A stretch of DNA of 64,000 bases, taken from Anas platyrhynchos (lineage: Eukaryota; Chordata; Aves; Anseriformes; Anatidae). Within the stretch, counting starts at the first letter, position 1. Each line of letters opens with the position of its first letter. Under the pieces are notes generated by a model, which had not been told where the DNA came from, made no database searches, and saw only the letters and a list, made by a program, of their open reading frames with translations. The position numbers and the translations under genes were made by a program. Where the stretch lies: positions 5,578,501 through 5,642,500 of the forward strand of contig NC_092606.1 of assembly GCF_047663525.1 (NCBI RefSeq). The letters run 5' to 3'. Positions 1-57,703 of the stretch are shown piece by piece.

Positions 1-146
1 TATTTTTCTGTTATTTCGAGGGGTGTGAAAGCCTCTGACTGGAAATTAAATGTTACCAAAGGAGCTTGGTTTCCCAGCTGTTCTCCGGATTGAAGATACA
101 GCCAGAAATATTCGCTGAAGTAGGAGAGCTGTTGCTACCTTTAGGC

Positions 147-148
147 AT

Positions 149-195
<47 letters not shown>

Positions 196-199
196 TTTT
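147..199. repeat. (ATTT)n microsatellite
   Basis: About 13 perfect tandem copies of a four-base unit, ending in TTTTCC. Confidence 0.95.
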
Positions 200-1480
200 C
201 CGTTTTCTGGTTCTGTTGAGGTAATTCTGTGCTCTCAGGAACCAACCTCGGCCCGGGGAGGGGTGGTGATGGAGAGAGCAGGGCCGAGGGGACACGGGGT
301 GGGCTGGGGGCACACACGTTGCAGGTTGAGTCTCCGTGTGCGGACCCTGCTCTGGTGCTGCCTCTTTGTGCTTTGGGGTTCGGGACATTTTGCTTTTTCT
401 CCTTTTGCTTTTCCCGGGGACGTCTCCCCTGATGTGAGCCACACGCTCCCCATGCTCACACACGGAGGTTTCCAGCTCGCAGCCCTCCTCCGCTGTGATG
501 CCTCTCACCCATACCACCAAAAGCTGTAGAAGACGAACAACATCCATCCTGGTGGCCCAGGGAGGAGCAGACACCTCACCGGGCTGTGTCCTGCTTTTCC
601 AACCCATCCCCAGATGGGGACACCAGGGACCACCACCAGAGCCCACCACAGACCCCCGGTGAGGCCTGGCGGGAGCTGTCGCCTCCCTTCCAGCCTCCCC
701 TTGTCCCTGGCCGGTTTGTGTAAACGCCTGTCCGTGCCAGCGCTGTGCTTCGCCCTCACTTCAGCTTTTGTGTGTTTCTCTCCACGATGTTTACTCATTC
801 CCCAGGCGTCTTCACAGAGGGCAGCAGCTCTCCTGAGAGCTTCTTTTTGCCCCCTCGCGTAGACAAACACAGCCCTGAGGCGCTCTCGGCATCCCCGAGG
901 CTCTGGAGGTCTCCGCAGGCCTCATGCCCTCCCGGCCTTCCCTTACGGCCGCCACAGGCACCGCACCGGCCCCGGCTGTTTTATTTTCCTCGGGCTTTTT
1001 TTATGGCTGTTTGCTTTGGCCGAACCCCCTGCTCCTGCCCCGCTGCTGTAAAGTTCCTCCTGAGGCCGAAGGCTTTCCTCTCCCACCCATCGCAGTGGTG
1101 TGTGTCCGTCCGTCCAGACCCCAGCGCCTTCACCCTCAGCCCCCATCAGTTGGGACCCTCGTTTGAGACCCCCCAGAGCCCTCTCCTTGCCCCAAACACC
1201 GCTTGGCCACCAAAATGGCCCCGTGGTGGCCAAACCCCTGGGTGGCTGTGGTGCAGGAGCAAGCCGAGGGGCGACGGCTCGGCGTTGGGACCCGGCGTTA
1301 GGTGAATCTGAAATTTCTCCTAATGGGGCATGAGGCAGGGCTGGGCTCGATGCTGTGCTCCTCGTCCTCGTCCCGCTCCTATCCCCGCCACCCGGCCCCA
1401 TGGGCACCGGGGGCTGCAGCGCTCCGAGCCCCCCGTGCTCGGGAGGGGAGTGTGCAGGGGGGGCCGCATCCTGCACCTGT
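200..1480. other. Upstream intergenic DNA, no supported gene
   Basis: GC-rich sequence with many overlapping short frames on both strands and low-complexity proline- or arginine-rich translations. No splice-flanked conserved exon found. It may be the far 3' flank of the next gene upstream (SCARF1 in human order), but nothing in it shows this. Confidence 0.4.
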
Positions 1481-2200
1481 CACCCACCTCGGTTCATTAA
1501 TAGTCACGTTAATATTGACTTTAATGGATTTAAAATGATAATATTGTGATAATTCATGTTGACTTTAATTTTTTTAATGTTTAATGTTAATATTGTGGTG
1601 TTAATCTTAATATTGTGATATTAATGTTAATATTGTGATATTAATGTTAATATTGATTTTAATGTTTTTTCTATGTTTAATATTAACATTAATATTACGA
1701 TATTAAAGTTTATTTTAATGTTAATCTGAATGCTAATTTTCACGATAATGGCATTTTTAGGCTTAATTATAATCACAACCTTAATTTTTAATCTTAGAGT
1801 CATTTTTTAAATGTTTAACCTTATTAACTTTATTTTTAAATCTTAACCTTAGTTTTTAATTCTAGCCTTACTTTAATTTTTAATTCTAACCTTGTTTTAA
1901 TTTTATCCTTTAATTTTAATTTTTAATTATTTTTTACTTTTTACTTTTTAATTTTATTTTTTTTAATTTTAAATTTTTAACTTTAATTAGTAATTTTAAT
2001 TATTAATTTTAATTTATTTTTATTTTCTTTTTCAATTTTAATTTCGTTTATTCATTTTATGTCTTAACTTTGCTTTTATTTTAATGCCTATTTTTCAATA
2101 CTTAATTTTCACTTAAAAAAAAAAAATAATTTTATTATTATTTTTTTAAAAAACGATTTTTTCTTTTTATTTTTTTAATTTTATTTTATTTTTCCCCCTT
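1480..2200. repeat. Extremely AT-rich low-complexity block
   Basis: About 700 bp made almost only of A and T with sparse C and G. It begins with a degenerate tandem array of an approximately 19-20 bp unit around TTAATGTTAATATTGTGATA (about 1579-1665) and then decays into T-rich tracts based on TTTTAATTTTTAA. Confidence 0.85.
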
Positions 2201-2530
2201 TCCTTTGCCGGAAAGCTTCGCGGGTTCCTTCTCTCTGCCTCCCCCGGGCATGACTCCGGGGCGCTCCGTGCGCGTTGCGCTCCCCGGGACCGGGTCCAGG
2301 AGGACCGGGCCCGGGGGGGGGACATCGGGGACACCGGGGGGGGGGGACACCGGGCCCGGCACGTGCCCCGGCAGCCCGGCCATTGGTCGTGGCGGCGGCC
2401 AATGGGCGGTGTCGGTTGTTTGCTGCGGAGGGCGGATAAAAACACCGGGGGGAGCGCGGCGGCGCCGAGCGGCGGCGGAGCGGGGCCGGGGTGAGCGGCA
2501 GCGGGGCCGGGGATGGATGGATGGGGGGGG
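2200..2530 (+). promoter_or_regulatory. SLC43A2: CpG-island promoter of SLC43A2
   Basis: A GC- and CpG-rich block rises abruptly out of AT-rich DNA. It contains a perfect GGCACGTGCC palindrome (E-box core 2360-2365), an inverted CCAAT box (ATTGG, 2382-2386), a direct CCAAT box (2399-2403) and a TATA-like ATAAAAA (2436-2442). Order and spacing fit a promoter reading to the right, with a start site about 25-30 bp after the TATA-like element. CCAAT boxes are bound by NF-Y and CACGTG by bHLH-zip factors such as USF, MYC or TFE3. Assignment to SLC43A2 is inferred from position and orientation. Confidence 0.7.
2467..2490 (+). other. SLC43A2: Probable non-coding first exon of SLC43A2
   Basis: The sequence after the TATA-like element ends in a good splice donor, with GTGAGC starting at 2491. 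The next acceptor in the right place is at 4461-4463 (ccctgcag), just upstream of the ATG at 4502. The left edge is only an estimate from the TATA spacing; the right edge is the donor. Confidence 0.4.
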
Positions 2531-4463
2531 GATGCTCGGGCTGGTGACGATTTTAATTTAAAAAAAAATCATTTTTTATTATTTTTTAAAATTTTACATT
2601 TCATTTCATTTTTTTTTAATTTTTCATATTCATTTTTTCCCATATTTTTATTTTTTTCATATTTTTCTGCTTTCATCTTGCCCCGTTTCCCCCGTTTTTC
2701 TGCCTTCGCGGTTTTTTTTTTTTGCCTTTTTCACCCTTTCGTTTTCGGCCGGCTGCTGGCTGGGTCGCCCTAAGGGATTTGGGGAGAGCGGGCGTACCAC
2801 GGGTAGGGTTGCACCGGGGGTGTCGGCTTTTATGGGGTGCATTGGGGAGGGGGGGGGGTCGCACAGTGGGGTGCCCCCCTTGGGGTGGTGTTGGGGGCAC
2901 AGAGAGGTGCAGCCGGGGTTGGGGGGGGAGTGTGGGGAGAGCGGGGTGGGGTGAGCATCAGTTTGTGGGTAACAGGGTGAGAAGGGTTTTTTTTGGGGGG
3001 GGAGGTGGGAAAAGGGGTGTATGGGGTGGGATTGGTGCTGGGAGGGGGGCTGGAGGGAGAGGGGGCTCCTTGCTGGGGGGGAGCAGGGGGTGTGGGAGCG
3101 ATCCGTGGGCATGGAGAAGGGTGCAAGGGGGCGCATGTTTTTTGGGGGGGGATTGGGGTGCATGGGGGGCTTTGTAGGGACATAGCGGGGTGAGCAGGAG
3201 GCTTGGTGGGGGCAGAGCGGGGTGCCTGGGGGCGGTGAGCAAGGGGGGGGCTGCAGCATGGAGAGGAGCAGGGCTGGGGGCGGTGGGCGCGCGGGTGCAC
3301 GGGATGAGGAAGAGGAGGCGTGGAGGAAGCACGTCCGGGCTGCGCTGGGGGCAGCGGGCCTGCGCGCTGCATGGGTGGGTGGGTGGGTGGGGGGCCGTGG
3401 GGGGGCTGCAGGCGGGTTTCGGGATCAGGGGGCTCGCTCTCTGCGGCAGCCTGGGTGGCTGCAGGCTGGCCCTGGCCTCCTGGCACCGCTGTAAGGGGTT
3501 GGAAAGCAAGGGGGTGGTGGCACCTTGGCCCCGTGGCAAGCCCCCGAAGACCCTCTCGGGCAGCCCGCGTGTTTTCCCGTAGTGCTTGATCATGGCATGC
3601 TTTAGGGTGTGTGGGGGGGGAAAACCCAGCTCGTCTAAAATGGCCACTTGCTGCATGACCCAGGGGCAGCCCCTGCACCTCGGGGCTCCCCCAGCTCAAC
3701 CCGGTCTGCTCCTATATTTGCTGCCGCTCGCTCTCGTTGGCCGCGGGGAGCGGGACAGGTGGAGCTGGGGATGTTAATCCGGCTGCAGCATCTGCGGGGT
3801 GACACGTGCTGTCCACCACCAGCCATCTGCGGGGCTGGCATGGGGCAGGATGCGTCCCGCCTTGCTCGCAGACGTGCGCTTAGCAAAGAGGGGCTCCTTG
3901 CTGAGCCCGTCTGCGGTGTGAGCATGTATAGGACCATCGCTCGTGGCCCCTTTACAGGGCAGATCCGTGCCTCCCGTGGGGCAGAGCAGAGCTGCTGGGA
4001 CACTACAGCTGTTATAGGGCTGCCTCCCTGCTCCCAGCCTCTGCCCCAAGCAGCAGGAGGTCGGGGTGCTGGGGCAGCTCTCAGCTCTGCACTTGCTTCC
4101 CTGCTGCCCTGCAAATAGGCTGCAAAGGGGGGAGCGGGCTCCGGGCAGGGGATATTTGCTGTGTTTTCATACCTGTTGCTCGGGAGGTGGAACGGAGCCC
4201 TTGAACGCTCCTCTGGCGCACGGCACCGGCGCTGGAGGGGCTGCACCAAGGGCACCTGTGCTCCCCCTTCCCTCCAGGGCACCTGGCAAGCTGCTGCCTG
4301 CAAAAATAAGCTTTACACCTGAGTGCCTTTCATTCACCGGGCAGCCTTTATTACCTCCCTGCGGAGCACCCTCTTTTTAAACTTTTTTTTTTTTTTTTGC
4401 ACTCTCCTTGAGCAGCCTGTGCCGTGTCCGTGACCTCTCCTGTCGTTGTTCTGATCCCTGCAG
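2491..4463 (+). other. SLC43A2: SLC43A2 intron 1, strongly G-rich
   Basis: After a short T-rich stretch (about 2555-2730), the plus strand from about 2770 to 3440 is dominated by runs of G, many of five or more, with few C. Long proline-rich open frames on the opposite strand are a by-product of this composition. The rest of the intron is GC-rich and I see no gene in it. Confidence 0.5.
2770..3440 (+). repeat. G-run-rich tract with G-quadruplex potential
   Basis: Dozens of runs of three to nine G on the plus strand, for example around 2848-2858, 2919-2928, 2994-3003, 3141-3150 and 3243-3250, separated by short loops. The strand bias is extreme. Confidence 0.8.
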
Positions 4464-4468
4464 GCTGA

Positions 4469-28760
<24,292 letters not shown>

Positions 28761-30332
28761 ACTGGTGCTTCAAATTCAACCTCCCCTGTACAGGTTCCTA
28801 CCACATCCGTGGGTTATACCTGTGGTGTAAGCCAGGCTTTTTCTCTCCTGGCTCTGCCAGTCCTTGCTCATCACTGGAGTGAGAGCCAGACATCATGACT
28901 GAGCTTTCCTCAGATAAATGGCAGGAGGAGACCTCCCACTCCTTACTCCAGAACACAAGACACTTTTTTCCTTTTTATAAAGGCCACGCAGATATTGTGT
29001 CTTAAGTTATCCCCTGATCACACTCTCCAGCTGCTGAGGCTCTTAATAGGAAACTGGGGAGAGAAGGAAGAGGGATGGGGGAAGAGGGAAGAAAGACCTT
29101 AATTTGAATTGTAAACATAACACACTGAAGTCTGTTTCCCCCCCCCCTCTTCCCTCAACCTTGTCTGACTGTCTCAGATGCAAGCTGCACTCTCCTCCCT
29201 TCCTGAGGTTTCATAAGGGTCTTTCTGCTTGATATGTAGCTGGACCCAATGGTTTTACTGCCTATCCAGACATATCCCAGACTGTTTTTAAGGCAGGGAA
29301 GGGAAATTATACCTATGTGTATGAGCACAGCTTCAGTGTTTTGCTAAATGTTGGCTGCTAGCACTGACAGCTCCCAACCCTTTTATTACTGCAATGGAAC
29401 AGACTGTGAGCAATGGACCTGCCTTCCACACTGAAATGGAGACCCTACTGGACTGCTTGGTCCTACACCAAGTCTTTGAAGGCCTGGAATTCCTCCTCTT
29501 CCCAGCCTGAAAGCCACCTGTATGTGTTGTAAACTGCCTGCAGTCCTGGAACCGTTGAGATAGGAATTGGATCTTGTTTACCGATGAAGTGCTTTGAGAC
29601 TTGTTGCCTTTTGCCTCTTTTTCCCTCCAATGTGACCCCAGGAGGGGAGCAGCAGCGTGTATTTACTAAAGAGGAAAAACGTCTTGGAGCTGGGTTCTGG
29701 GGCTCCAAATACCTTGGTGTTCACATGTCATAATCTGACTTCTTGTTGAAAAGAGTCAAGAGTACAGAACACTCATTGTGTCTGGTAACTGGATCCTGTG
29801 GATGTATGGCAGGGTGATGTGGGAAAGTAATTCTTCCTCTAGCCATAGTTTATCTGCATTGTTATGATAATAGCCCTCAAGCTGCTGAACACCGGGTTAC
29901 TCTGACTGACCAAAAAGCTGCTGGTTTGGCTGTATAAAGAGCCTTCTACAATGTCGATGCTCTGTCTGGACAGAGTATGTGGTGATTGATTGTACGGTGA
30001 AGCTGACTTATAGAGCAATACATGTGGGTAAAGGTGCCCCAGGGCCTGTTTGCCATGGAGGGAATACAAAGGGAATTCTTAACCTGCTTATTTTTATAGT
30101 GGTTTTCCTAGTTCTTGCCTAAATTAGATTTTTCTCCCCTTAACCTCGCTGATGTCAGTAGCTCAGCCTCTGCAACTAGCATTAGCCACTGCACCGCGGG
30201 GATCTGTTTGGAGCAGGGCTGTGTGGCGTTGACAATGAGCACCACCATGGGGTGCGTGGCAATGCGAGCACCAGGCTGAGCTAGTGGCTGCGGGGAGGTT
30301 GGCAAGGAGGAATAAAACAATTACGAAGATGT
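28761..30332 (+). other. SLC43A2: SLC43A2 3' UTR
   Basis: About 1.57 kb between the TAA at 28760 and the probable cleavage site near 30330. No intron signs or coding potential seen. The right edge depends on the poly(A) signal at 30311. Confidence 0.65.
30311..30316 (+). terminator. SLC43A2: Poly(A) signal of SLC43A2
   Basis: AATAAA, followed 15-30 bp later by a GT-rich downstream element (gtagtggtggtgtct). This hexamer and GT-element pair is the best polyadenylation site after the stop codon. Confidence 0.7.
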
Positions 30333-30605
30333 AGTGGTGGTGTCTTCTGAACTGGCAGCTATTGCATTACTGCAAAAGCTGGCAGAGGGTAAGTCATTCA
30401 ACTCCTTTATGTCTGGTTGGAGAAGGACAAGGCTCAATCCCTGCTCTGTTAGCTCTAAGCCGGGGATTAGAAGCATCAGTGCGCTTGGACCGCCCTGTGA
30501 GAAATTACCTGGGTACTGGGTGTTAACTCGGTTACTGATGGTTTAAAGCATGCAGATGCTCAGCCCAACCTCGTCTTCACCTTCATAAATTTCAAGCTTG
30601 GTGAT

Positions 30606-30692
30606 TTACAGAGCTTCGGAGGACGGCTGGGAGCCCCGCCGGTGCCCTTGGCAGCAGAGGATGACGAGGCAGCTGTGAGGCAGCAGCGCCAT
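30606..30692 (-). other. Short minus-strand ORF behind a YY1-like motif, doubtful
   Basis: On the minus strand, CAAGATGGCGC (30696-30686) is a close match to the YY1 element found at many transcription starts, and also a strong Kozak start. It opens a 28-codon frame beginning MALLPHSCLV and ending at 30606. There is no homology I recognise. It could mark a minus-strand non-coding transcript, or be chance in a GC-rich patch. Confidence 0.15.
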
Positions 30693-31789
30693 CTTGAGTC
30701 GCTGCCCTCAGCCGCCCTGCGGGCAGCTCGGTTGCTGCTCCACTCCATGGTACCTTCTAGTCTTCAGTCACTTGTTTTAAAATGACTTGCCACTTGAGTG
30801 TTTTACACGTTTGTGGATTATTTTTTTTTAATCTGTTGCCTTTATTAAATGTGTTTGTTCCAAGGCAGCCTTATTGCCTGCTGTCAACACTATGCTGTTC
30901 TGAAACTGCTTTTTTTTTTTTTTTTTTTTGTCGGCCTCCAGCTTTGGTGATGATTTACTGACCTTCCCAGCTTTTTACCTTTTGTGATGAGTGATAATTA
31001 AGGAAGCAGCATTTTGATTTGATTTCCTGTTCACTTGGAACTGTCTCAAATACATGCCCAGAGACCCACCAGCAGTAGTACAGCTTTCCTAGATTTCCAG
31101 AGAGCTTTTTGCAGGTTTCTGCATTCCACATTATTATACTTGCTCCTTCTAAATATTTTGAGATGATTCCTACTCTTGCTCCAAGATACTTGTCACATGA
31201 GAATGATGGGTTATGCATTTCTTTATTTTTTTTTTAGTAAGACCTCAGACAGGTGAGTGTCTGAGCCCCAGTCCTCAGCCTTGCAGTATCTTAAAATAGA
31301 CATCTCTTGGAGAACGTCAGTGTGCTAACTCAGAATCACTTCCACTTCAGTTTCAAAATATTGAACATGATACCTTCCACGCTTCTGTCATGTGAATTCC
31401 TGACATAAATATCTCTGCAAAATGGTGGAATACAAGTGGCGTATTTTCATGAAGAAACAGTGGGGATGCTGCTGCCTTTGAAGCGTATGCAGCTAAATTA
31501 AACAGAGAGCGCCCTTTTATTCCTACCATCTACCTCCCTACTGCAGTTCTCAGTTCCTGCCCTTTTTAGGGGTGTCCTCTAAGCCAGTTTCATCTGATAA
31601 AATATGGGGTAGATGTAATTGTTATCTTTGTGGCTGATGCGCCATGATGTGTAGAAGCTGCCGGTCAGCTCTGAGGAACAGGGCTCATGCCTTTGAGTCA
31701 CAGTTCCAGGCTCTGTTCTTAGACTGAGAGTAAAGTGTGCCTTTGGCTTGCAGTTAGGAGGACTGGTGGGTACACAATGATGTTTTAGT

Positions 31790-31960
31790 TGTTTAGGGTT
31801 AAAGGGACAAATGGGAATACTTTCTCATGCAGCCCAAAGTCAAACCGTGAAATGTATTGCTGTAGAATGTGGTAGGGAACAAAAGCATTTATTATTTTTA
31901 TTTTTTTAAAACAAGGGGCTGGTTAAACAATGGTCTGATGCATCCAATAACTCAGGGAGA
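31790..31960 (+). mobile_element. Decayed CR1/L3-type LINE 3' fragment, probable
   Basis: The stretch around 31825-31890 (tttctcatgcagcccaaagt, then aaaccgtgaaatgtattgct, then agaatgtggtaggg) resembles the well-known LINE segment about a normal-length protein end, 'aactcattgccacaggatgt'. The match is from memory and the copy is heavily diverged. Confidence 0.4.
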
Positions 31961-34896
31961 TTTTAAGTTGCTGTAAAAAAAAGAAAGTTACGCCAAGGAA
32001 AGATTACTTTCCTGCACACTCAGTCTCTTCAAGAATATGCTAATGGTCAAAGATTGAGAAAATACATGCTGGGTTAGGTGGAACGCTGATCTGATCTCAT
32101 GGGGTGTGATTTACTCTGATAGTTGTGAGCTAAATTCATTTTAAAAGCAGTCTCAAACTTATCTACAAATCTGTATCTGCATGCTAGATGTGCACATCCT
32201 CTACTAATTGTGGCATAACTGCTTAAATGCTGCACCTTCTGCAGGGGTCGGCTTTAAGAAGATAAACAAAGTATTCTGGCTTCAGCCTTTTCTAAATGTT
32301 GCCTTGGATGCTGCAGAAACAAACTGTTGAGATGGTCCTGTTAAGCATGATTGTTCAGGGACAGTTTGCCTTGTTTGTTGATGCTTATGGAAATGTAATA
32401 ATTACATACATTTGGAATGGAAAATAGCATTGCTGCTTTCTAGCCAAGTGATGCAGGACTAAGAAAATTCCCAGTGCACTCTTCTGTGTGCATGAGCAAT
32501 CCTGTGGAAAAAATAAGTGGGCTACCAAATACTAGAGAGCCACATAAATTAGATCAATAACGAATTTACCTCTATAACTCAAATGTAGGTCAATGTGTTG
32601 AAGTAGTTTCATTATTCCTAGATGCTTGAATTGGTAGGGCTTTTCCATGCCCCTTTCCCTATCACTCGTATTAGAAGGGCGAGGAGGTAGTCATGGAAAA
32701 AGCCTCACCTCCTCAGTACGAGCATCCCTACCTGAATGTAATGAAGCAGAAACCTAAGCTGTAGGTGCCTGCCATTTGTAGAAACCGTCCATCAGGGATG
32801 TTGCTGTGTAAAGGTGATGCATTTAATATTTTTATTATTATTATTATCTTATTTTATTTTATTAGAAAAACTGAATGGGGAAGGAAGGGTGATTGCTTTT
32901 TCCTTTCACTAATTTGTCACTACCTAAGTCCCATCAATAATCTACAAAGTACATCAACAAGCAGTGCATGTTGCCATTAAGAGTAGCACAGAATATCTGT
33001 GGTGTTTTTTCTGATCAGGACTTGTAACTGTATTCAGTTGCTGACAGAGTATCTGGATCCTTAAGATGTAACTGGACAGGTGTACAAAAATAAGAAAAGA
33101 ACAAGTCTTGCTGGGAGTCCCACTTAACTGCAACACAGCTACAAGTGAAATGTTTAATGTCCACAACAAAACCTGAGCTCTTCATGCTCTGTCTACAAAG
33201 GAAAATTGTAGGATAACGAGATTTTTAACTAAGACAGTAAATCACTAAAATGTTTTAAAGTAAGAAATTTCCCTCTTGATAGTCTGATGGGTTTGGGAAA
33301 TATGCCACAAAATATAAAGCAGATACTGCAAGGGAAAAAGAAAATCTTCAAGTTTTGTTAAATTTCTGCTTTGAGCATTTTTTTCCCTGCATCTGCAAAG
33401 CTCTTGCTATTTCCCTATGTCCCAGTTTAGAAGTGCAAAGTGATTCATAATAGAAAATAATATTACACTAAGGTTACTGATGGGAAGGGCCTGAAAAAAA
33501 AACAAACCCAACATTGACAATTAAAAAAAAAAAAAAAAAAAGACGCTCCTGATGACATGTCACCATTATAATCTCTGGAAATAGCTGAAACAATGATGTA
33601 TTGTGTAGATGCATTCCGACACATTAATTATAAACCCTACAGCTTGTTTTTCTACCTGTGCGGCTCTGCCTGTCTCTGCGCAATCTGTTTTTATCAGGTG
33701 TGCTGTGCTCCATGCTGTTGTCCTCTTCCTAGTGCCTGACCCTCTGCAACTTGCTTTTTATTCTTGGAATAATCTCCCCCTTCCTGTTTTTTTTTTAGAT
33801 GTCCCCCCCTTTCAACCTGACAGCCTCCACTTCTTCCTGTCCCCAAGATTTTTGTTTTGTGGCGTGTTTGTCAAAGCTGAAATGTAAGCGCCCTGTGGCA
33901 GGCCAGCATCATCTTTTATGTGTCTGTAAGGTGATGTGCATTCTTGCAGTGCTATCTAAAAATAAATGTGGTATTAAGTTAATCATTAGTTTTCCTTTTG
34001 AGGCTGAACATAATAAAAGTATTGCTTGCTTCCTAACAAGACCATGTAAGCCTGAGCGCTTTACGCAGTGCTGTCTGCCAAATTGCTTGGCTGCACTTCG
34101 AATGCTTTCTTGTCCTTTTCTTCTCTAGGTAGGAGCTCACAGCCAGAGTTCAATTAATCTTCATCTGAGGAAAAAAAATCTTAATGCATTAGTATTTATT
34201 ATTATTTTTAATCGAGATAGCTGGCTGAGAAAGAGGTCAAGCTTTATCAAACAGGGTGACCTGGTATCCAGTAGTGACAGATAAATGTGTGTAGCCATAG
34301 GTGGGAGCGTTATAGCAGAGGTGGGCTGGGTGTGAGTGAAAAACCCGCACATTTCAGTTATCCACACTCAAGCCTGGTGATGCTGGACGTATGGGGCTTG
34401 ATTTTCCAGTCAAATAAAGGGGATCCTGGCTCTGTGCGATTGCAGTGATGAAGTAGTACAGCTGCTGCTCTTCAGCTATTTTCCTGCCTTAAACAGAGGT
34501 CACTCACACAGAGACCAAAACAGAACCCACGCTTTTTATTTTTTTATTATCATTTCAAGGTATCTTTAGCAATTTCACGTCATCTTCCACGCCAAGCGCA
34601 CCTCACATCACCGAGGACTCGCCATAAACCTTAAAAAAAAAAACACAAAAAACCACTCCTTGCATCATCCCTTAAATCTCCACATGAACATCACGTCATT
34701 TACCAACCCCTTATTACACAAAAAGAGCAGTTTGTAGAGGCCGAACCTCAATAATTAAAAAAAAAAAAAGGGGAGGGGGGGGCGAGAAGCGCTGAGGCGG
34801 GAAACCTCCCCCCCCCCCCCCCCCTTTCACCCCCCCCTCACCAAGCCCGCAACGGCCTCCCGCGAGGCGTGCGCGCGCGCCGCCCGCGCGCCGCCG

Positions 34897-34920
34897 TGAC
34901 GCAGCCGTTGCCCCGGCAAC
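34897..34920. promoter_or_regulatory. PITPNA: RFX X-box plus CREB/ATF-like site
   Basis: GTTGCCCCGGCAAC at 34907-34920 is a perfect inverted repeat (GTTGCC, two bases, GGCAAC), the ideal RFX X-box. Three bases to its left lies TGACGCA (34897-34903). On the minus strand the order is X-box, three bases, TGCGTCA. It sits about 170-195 bp before the PITPNA ATG. Confidence 0.6.
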
Positions 34921-35091
34921 GCCCCGCCCCCTGCTCCCACCGCCCCGCTCCCCCCCCTCCCCTCCCGGTTCTCCCCCCCCCCCCCCTTTCTCCCTCCCTC
35001 CTCTTTTCCTTTCCCCTCCCCTCCCCTCCCCGTCCCGGTGCGGCGCGGAGCGGCCGGGAGGCGCCCGGTACCGTGAGCGGGAGGCGCCGCC

Positions 35092-57568
<22,477 letters not shown>

Positions 57569-57697
57569 CATGACTTCTTCCTTGTGCACTGTAGGTATCA
57601 AGAGTGTTTTACAAAACTCTATATTGCTGTATTTAGGGAAAAAAAAATGGGTAAGAAAGCTTATGGTGGTCAGATGTGTGAGATTGATTGTTTTGAT

Positions 57698-57703
57698 AAT
57701 AAA
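57698..57703 (+). terminator. PITPNA: Proximal poly(A) signal candidate, PITPNA
   Basis: AATAAA 130 bp after the stop codon, followed by a U-rich tract after about 57735. It would give a very short 3' UTR. Confidence 0.4.

Larger units (their letters stand above)
30334..34780. other. Intergenic region between SLC43A2 and PITPNA
   Basis: About 4.4 kb. It contains a GC-richer patch at 30610-30735 with a minus-strand CAAGATGGCGC motif, a run of 20 T (30910-30929), a decayed LINE fragment (about 31790-31960), a (TTA)n/(TTTA)n stretch (about 32825-32865) and a run of 19 A (33523-33541). No supported gene. Confidence 0.5.

Noticed and set aside
943-1476. Minus-strand 177-codon open frame in the upstream flank
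   Set aside because: Low-complexity proline/glycine/alanine composition. Overlapping plus-strand frames are equally open, as expected of GC-rich DNA.
2830-3699. Minus-strand 289-codon proline-rich open frame
   Set aside because: It is the complement of the plus-strand G-run tract in SLC43A2 intron 1. Other frames over the same bases are also open and equally low in complexity; no domain is visible.
3635-4303. Minus-strand 222-codon open frame
   Set aside because: It lies in a GC-rich intron where stops are scarce; no domain, splice logic or conservation that I can see.
33609-34128. Overlapping plus-strand frames of 92 and 109 codons before the PITPNA promoter
   Set aside because: No splice-flanked conserved segment, no domain, and two frames open over the same bases; treated as chance.
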